In this document: positions 60,350 through 64,000 of the stretch, in pieces
Layout of the letters: each line of letters opens with the position of its first letter
How positions within the stretch are numbered: position 1 is the stretch's first letter
Assembly: GCF_004187715.1 (NCBI RefSeq)
Contig: NZ_QZWF01000008.1
Coordinates: forward strand, 239,460 to 303,459
Reading direction: 5' to 3'
Source: Streptomyces sp. F001
GTDB lineage: Bacteria > Actinomycetota > Actinomycetes > Streptomycetales > Streptomycetaceae
Length of the DNA: 64,000 nt
Notes under the pieces: generated by a model
Told to the model about the DNA's origin: nothing
Databases searched by the model: none
Seen by the model: only the letters and a program-made list of their open reading frames with translations
Position numbers and translations under genes: made by a program

Positions 60350-61422
60350 TCAGGCCGCCTTCGCCACCACGTCCGCCACCACACAGCTGACGTTGTCCGG
60401 GCCGCCGACGGCGTTCGCTGCGTCGACCAGGGCGCGGACCGCCTCGTCGGGGAGGACGGGGTGGTGAGCACCTGGCGTATGCGGGCGTCGGGGACGACTG
60501 CGGACAGACCGTCGGAGCACAGGAGGAAGCGGTCGCCGGGATGGGCGTCGTGGAGGTGGAGGTCGGGGCTCGCGGGGGCCGTGCCCGAGAGGGACTTGAG
60601 GAGCAGGGCACGATCGGGGTGGGACGCGGCCTCCTCCGGCGTCAGCCGGCCCTCGTCGATCATCGACTGGACCACGGTGTGGTCGTGCGTGATGCGGAAC
60701 AGGCCGCCGTCGCGCAGGAGGTAGGCCCGGGAATCGCCGATGTGTACGAGGGCGAGCTGGGAGCCGGTCCAGAGCATCGCTGTGAGGGTCGTGCCCGCCT
60801 CGTCCGTCGCGGAGGCGTCGTGCACCGCCAGGGTTGCGTCGCGCACCGCGTCCTCCAGGAGGTTCAGGACGTCCGCGGCCGGCACCTCCTCCGTCTCCTC
60901 CAGCACCTTCAGCGCCTCCACGACCGCGGTGCTCGCCGACCCGCCCCGCGGCCCGTAGCCGTCGGCCACGGCGAGCAGGCGGGTGCCCGCGTAGGCGGTG
61001 TCCTGGTTGGCGGGCCGGACCAGCCCCTGATCGGAGTGGGCGAAGTAGTGCAGTTCCAGCATGGTGGTGTCCTTCCTCGGTACGGCGGTCAGCTGGTCGA
61101 CGAGGAACGCGGCGAGGTCCCGCCGTACCGCCGTCTCCGCCTCCACCCGCGCCCAGTAGGCACGGATCTCGCGGGCGGCGGCGGACGGTTCGAGGGCGCA
61201 CAGCTCACGGATCTCCGCCAGCGGCATCCCCAGCCGCCGCAGCCACGCCACCAGCCGCGCCTGCGGGAGCTGCGCGCGGGCGTAGTAGCGGTACCCGGTG
61301 TCCGGGTCGACCCGCGCAGGTCGCAGCAACTCCAGCTCGTCGTACAGGCGCAGGGCCTTCGGCGACAGCCGGGACGCCTTCGCGAACGCCCCGATCGTCA
61401 GCATGGGTTCCGGCCGGTTCAT
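60350..61422 (-). CDS. MerR-family regulator fused to PP2C phosphatase, one frameshift
   Basis: About 357 residues after correction. Residues ~7-75 are a MerR winged helix (LTIGAFAKASRLSPKALRLY, then RVDPDTGYRYYARAQ). The C-terminal ~235 residues are a PP2C-type serine/threonine phosphatase: YFAHSDQGLVRPANQD, AVADGYGPRGGSAST, LVHIGDSRAYLLRDGG, LLCSDGLSAVV and GGPDNVSCVVADV. Metal-binding aspartates in DSD/VADGYG and SDG/GGPDN are present. A missing base in the run at 60458-60461 shifts the frame 35 codons before the end; the true tail ends VAKAA at 60350. The MerR part likely binds the dyad at 61463-61479. Confidence 0.8.
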
Positions 61423-61462
61423 GTGCTCCTCTCGCTCGTCCGTTCCGCCACCGATGCTGTGG

Positions 61463-61479
61463 CTTCACCGAAGGTGAAG
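61463..61479. promoter_or_regulatory. MerR-type operator between the MerR-PP2C and ATP-grasp genes
   Basis: CTTCACC-GAA-GGTGAAG is a perfect 7-bp-arm dyad 41 bp upstream of the MerR start and 79 bp from the divergent gene. It could control both. Confidence 0.55.
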
Positions 61480-61557
61480 GTCAAGCGGGCTGTCGCGGTT
61501 GCGGGGGGTTGTTAGCCTGCGGGGCGATCAGCCGTTCGTACGAGGATGGAGTCCGCC

Positions 61558-62451
61558 GTGCCCCGCATAGCTCTCGTCACCTGCCGCCCCGGCCCCGAGG
61601 TCAGCATCGATCGGGATCTGCCGGTGCTGGTGGCGGCGTTGACGGACGCCGGGGCCGAGGCGGTCGCCGTCGAGTGGGACGCCCCGGACGTCGACTGGGC
61701 GGGCTTCGACCTCGCAGTGATCCGGTCGACCTGGGACTACAGCTGGCGGGCGGCCGAGTTCGTGGCGTGGGCGGAGGCGTGCGGCAAGGCCACGCGGCTC
61801 GCCAATCCGGCGGACGTGGTGCGGTGGAACACCGACAAGCGGTACCTCGGGGAGCTGGCGGCGGCCGGAGTGCCGACCGTCCCGACCCGCTACATCGCCC
61901 CCGGCGCGCCGGCCGACCTCCCCGACGACCACGAGTACGTCGTCAAGCCCACCTCCGGCGCGGGCGCCCGCTTCGCCGCCCGCTACACGCCCGATCAGCG
62001 GGAGACCGCCGTACGACAGCTCGCGCGCATGCACGCCGAAGGCTTCACCGCGATGGTGCAGCCGTACGTGAAGAGCATCGACGCCACCGGCGAACGGGCG
62101 CTGCAGTTCTTCGGCGGGCAGCTACTGCACGCCAGCCGCAAGGGAGCCGTGCTCGCGCCGGGAACGCCGTACGACGAGCGCAAGGTCGCCCACCCCGGCC
62201 TCGAGTTCTGGGAGCCGACCGCCGCCGAACTCGCCGTCGCCGAGCGAGCCCTGGCGGCCGCACCGAAGCCGACCGAGCTGCTGTATGCGCGCGTCGATCT
62301 CGTGGACGGGGAGGACGGGGAACCGCGGGTGATGGAACTGGAGCTGGTCGAGCCGAACCTCTTCCTGTCGCTGCACACGGGGTCGGTGGCACGGGTGGCC
62401 GAGGCGATGGTGGCGGCGGGGAACGCGGACAAGGCTCCGGCTCAGTCCTGA
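61558..62451 (+). CDS. ATP-grasp family protein
   Basis: A 297-residue ATP-grasp ligase-type protein. The N-terminal domain starts RIALVTCRPGPEVSIDRDLP, followed by DLAVIRSTWDYSWRAAEFVA, NPADVVRWNTDKRYLGELAA and ATP-grasp residues in YVVKPTSGAGARFAARY and YARVDLVDGEDGEPRVMELE. It would couple a carboxylate to an amine or thiol, or phosphorylate a small molecule; partner unknown. GTG at 61558 is chosen because GGAG lies 7 bases upstream; an in-frame ATG at 61546 is possible. It is divergent from the MerR-PP2C gene. Confidence 0.85.
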   Translation: MPRIALVTCRPGPEVSIDRDLPVLVAALTDAGAEAVAVEWDAPDVDWAGFDLAVIRSTWDYSWRAAEFVAWAEACGKATRLANPADVVRWNTDKRYLGELAAAGVPTVPTRYIAPGAPADLPDDHEYVVKPTSGAGARFAARYTPDQRETAVRQLARMHAEGFTAMVQPYVKSIDATGERALQFFGGQLLHASRKGAVLAPGTPYDERKVAHPGLEFWEPTAAELAVAERALAAAPKPTELLYARVDLVDGEDGEPRVMELELVEPNLFLSLHTGSVARVAEAMVAAGNADKAPAQS

Positions 62452-62527
62452 AGACTTCACCTCGCCGTCCGCTACGAAGGGACGGTGCCGGCCGCGGTCA
62501 TCAACGACTGGCTGTGATCAGCGCCTT

Positions 62528-63145
62528 CTAGGCACCGGCAGGGCGGCGCGGTTCGCGCCACATCGCCCACAGCACCGGCCCGTTCTCCGGCAGCCGCAGC
62601 TCCTCGCGCACGGTGAAGCCGAAGTGCTCGTAGAAGGGCAGGTTGGACGGCTTGGAGGACTCCAGATAAGCGGGCAGACCCGCCGCGTCGGCCTTGGCCA
62701 GCCCCGAGCGCAGCAGAGCGGCCCCGTGTCCCTGGCCCTGGGCGGCCGGGTCGGCGCCGATCACCGCCAGGTACCAGTGCGGTTCCTGGGGTGTGTGCTT
62801 GGCGGCCGTCTCGACAGTGTCCCTGAACAGGGGAGCTCGGTCACCGAGGATGTTCTGGAGCTCCTGGATGGTCTCCGCGTCGGGAACGGCCTTGGCCTGC
62901 GCCTCCAGCGGTACCCAGAAGGCGGCCGCCGCCTCGGTGCGCTCGCACACGCTGTGGTGGACGTACTGCCGGGTGAAGATGGTGGTGAAGTAGCGGCCCA
63001 GTCCTGCCTCGCGCGAGGCGTCGCCGGGGAAGAACCAGCGCATCATCGGATCGTCGTCGAAGGCGCGGGCCAAGGTGCGACTGATCAGTGGAGCGTCGTC
63101 GATCGTTGCCGTCTTCGGGGTGTTCGTCATCGACATACGGGTCAT
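62528..63145 (-). CDS. GNAT-family N-acetyltransferase
   Basis: A 205-residue acetyltransferase. Motif A, the acetyl-CoA loop, is VIGADPAAQGQGHGAALLRS near residue 128 and motif B is YLESSKPSNLPFYEHFGFTV. The N-terminal half contains FDDDPMMRWFFPGD, common in Streptomyces GNATs. It acetylates a small amine or protein; the substrate is not predictable. The start could be any of three ATGs at 63145, 63136 or 63130; none has a strong ribosome binding site. Upstream it faces the Y copy 2 region divergently. Confidence 0.85.
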   Translation of the reverse strand: MTRMSMTNTPKTATIDDAPLISRTLARAFDDDPMMRWFFPGDASREAGLGRYFTTIFTRQYVHHSVCERTEAAAAFWVPLEAQAKAVPDAETIQELQNILGDRAPLFRDTVETAAKHTPQEPHWYLAVIGADPAAQGQGHGAALLRSGLAKADAAGLPAYLESSKPSNLPFYEHFGFTVREELRLPENGPVLWAMWREPRRPAGA

Positions 63146-63316
63146 TCTGCACCCCGGTGATCTTCAGCGACGGGGTGGGGTCCGGTCCGCTTGCGGGACC
63201 AACCGAGCTGCCTGATGGCGGGAGTTGGGGCATGGAGTGACGAACGGAATCACGGGGCATGTCCCCTGTGAGCGTGAGCGCGACTGCGGGAGGGCTATGC
63301 GCAAGCGTTCGTTGCC

Positions 63317-63934
63317 GTGGCGATCCCGGTGTCCGTGGTGGGAGTCACGTATGCCGGGGCCGTGCTGAACGCTCACGGCCCCGGCTGGCCGAGCGTCGCG
63401 TTGGGCTGGGCGTTGCTCCTGGCCGGCTTCTTCGGTGGGTTCTTTTCCTTCCTGCTCTATGTGCGCAGTGAGAGGTGGTTCATCGCCCAGTTCCTCGTGA
63501 TGGGACTGAGCAGCCTGCTGCTGTGCGGGGTGGCGGCAGCGGTGAGCGGCTCCGTGGAGGACGAGGTGCTGCAGACCCGCGGCAGGCACACCATGTGCAC
63601 GGTCGTCGAGGTCGACGAGCAGCGGCACACCACCACTCACTACGACAGCGTGGGAAACGTGACGCACACCAGCACCCGGACCGACTACGTGCACCGTCTG
63701 AACTGCGCGGCCGGACGACCGGACAAGTTCATCATGGGAGTTCGGTGGGCAAGCCCGGGAAGCCGTGTGGACGTCACCTACGACCCCCGGGGGCGGATCG
63801 GCGCCGTACCGACGTCGTTGGTGGGCGGCCAAGGGGAGCCGTGGCCGCTCGTGTGGGCGGGTCTGGGTGTGGTGATCACGGTGCGGCTCGGCTATGTGGC
63901 CGTGTTCTTCGTCGCGGAGCGAAGGAGCACCTGA
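63317..63934 (+). CDS. Membrane protein Y, copy 2 (truncated N-terminus)
   Basis: A 205-residue frame from GTG 63317 with hydrophobic segments at the N-terminus (VSVVGVTYAGAVLNA; LLLAGFFGGFFSFLLYV; FLVMGLSSLLLCGVAAAVSG) and a soluble beta part (RGRHTMCTVVEVDEQRHTTT, YVHRLNCAAGRPDKFIMGV) resembling DUF3592-type proteins, then a final helix. Relative to copy 1 the first ~40 codons are deleted; an out-of-frame ATG at 63297 marks the old start. Homology with copy 1 extends upstream to about 63257, including a CATGTCCCCTGTG block. It may still be translated from GTG, but no ribosome binding site is obvious. Confidence 0.65.
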   Translation: MAIPVSVVGVTYAGAVLNAHGPGWPSVALGWALLLAGFFGGFFSFLLYVRSERWFIAQFLVMGLSSLLLCGVAAAVSGSVEDEVLQTRGRHTMCTVVEVDEQRHTTTHYDSVGNVTHTSTRTDYVHRLNCAAGRPDKFIMGVRWASPGSRVDVTYDPRGRIGAVPTSLVGGQGEPWPLVWAGLGVVITVRLGYVAVFFVAERRST

Positions 63935-63973
63935 GCCCTACGGGCGGACGGACGGTGCGGCAGGATCGCCGGC

Positions 63974-64000
63974 ATGTCGATCTCCGGAACGGACGCATAC
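63974..64000 (+). CDS. Start of a second copy of gene X, cut by the window edge
   Basis: The last 27 bases encode MSISGTDAY, identical to the start of gene X at 55133, and the preceding ~40 bp also match. It begins 39 bp after the stop of Y copy 2. Only these nine codons are visible, so whether this copy is the normal methyltransferase or also chimeric cannot be seen. Confidence 0.7.

Noticed and set aside
62452..62520. A short frame ending HLAVRYEGTVPAAVINDWL after the ATP-grasp gene
   Set aside because: It looks like a gene tail, but there is no upstream body and no recognisable family; it may be chance.
1..64000. CRISPR arrays, tRNA and rRNA genes
   Set aside because: No regularly spaced repeats, no tRNA cloverleaf with a T-loop motif and no rRNA-like sequence were seen; a tRNA scan was not possible.

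Overview
This window is high-GC actinomycete chromosome, almost certainly Streptomyces or a close relative. The evidence is very high third-position GC, many GTG starts, ATGA/GTGA stop-start overlaps, an ATP-binding anti-sigma-like protein beside an XRE/DUF5753 and DUF397 pair, three tandem MAB_1171c-type membrane proteins, PucR-type regulators and a type III polyketide synthase. No tRNA, rRNA or CRISPR array was seen, and no intact transposase; one short transposase remnant lies near 11.8 kb.

Layout. (1) 0-6.4 kb: end of a cut-off gene, the anti-sigma-like/XRE/DUF397 set, a LuxR/NB-ARC regulator broken by a frameshift and fused to a foreign tail, two divergent small secreted proteins separated by paired palindromes, a GH114-like protein, and an unknown two-gene operon (proteins A and B). 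(2) 6.3-12 kb: an ECF41-type sigma factor, its likely target FAD oxidoreductase and a CruF-like operon, mixed with remnants of duplicated neighbours (an arabinofuranosidase 3' end, an oxidoreductase 5' end with promoter, a transposase N-terminus and part of gene A). (3) 12-17.8 kb: an arabinan/arabino-oligosaccharide utilisation operon (GH51, GH43, two permeases, binding protein). (4) 18-23.6 kb: three MAB_1171c-family membrane proteins, an HExxH peptidase and an FAD monooxygenase in one tight operon. (5) 23.7-29.2 kb: an SMP-30 lactonase with IclR regulator, then a TetR regulator divergent from a DUF2993 protein and an MMPL transporter. (6) 29.5-37.6 kb: a type III polyketide synthase and a sulfotransferase followed by cysC-cysD-cysN and ssuABC. 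This looks like a pathway for a sulfated type III polyketide with its own PAPS supply; the reductive genes (cysH, sulfite reductase) are absent from the operon. (7) 38-41.9 kb: two PucR-type regulators flanking a Tat-exported metallo-beta-lactamase-fold protein. (8) 42.2-53.1 kb: an envelope-glycan locus with a glycosyltransferase, methyltransferases, a 1432-residue AftD-like arabinofuranosyltransferase, a condensation-like acyltransferase, an EamA transporter and FkbM. Several genes here carry single-base indels, mostly in homopolymers, which may be sequencing errors. (9) 53.1-64 kb: an ArsR regulator and a duplicated, rearranged region. It holds a chimeric methyltransferase-S1-Nudix gene (X), two paralogous secreted-protein cassettes, an ML-domain-like protein, two damaged inverted copies of a membrane protein (Y), a MerR-PP2C fusion, an ATP-grasp protein and an acetyltransferase. 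The start of a second X copy runs off the right edge.

Two themes stand out. The sulfotransferase/PAPS/type III PKS operon is the most plausible undescribed biosynthetic system. Segmental duplication followed by complementary decay is seen twice (2-13.5 kb and 53.9-64 kb) and has produced chimeric genes, two orphan promoters or terminators and, on the right, what looks like a 4.4-kb insertion between Y and X.
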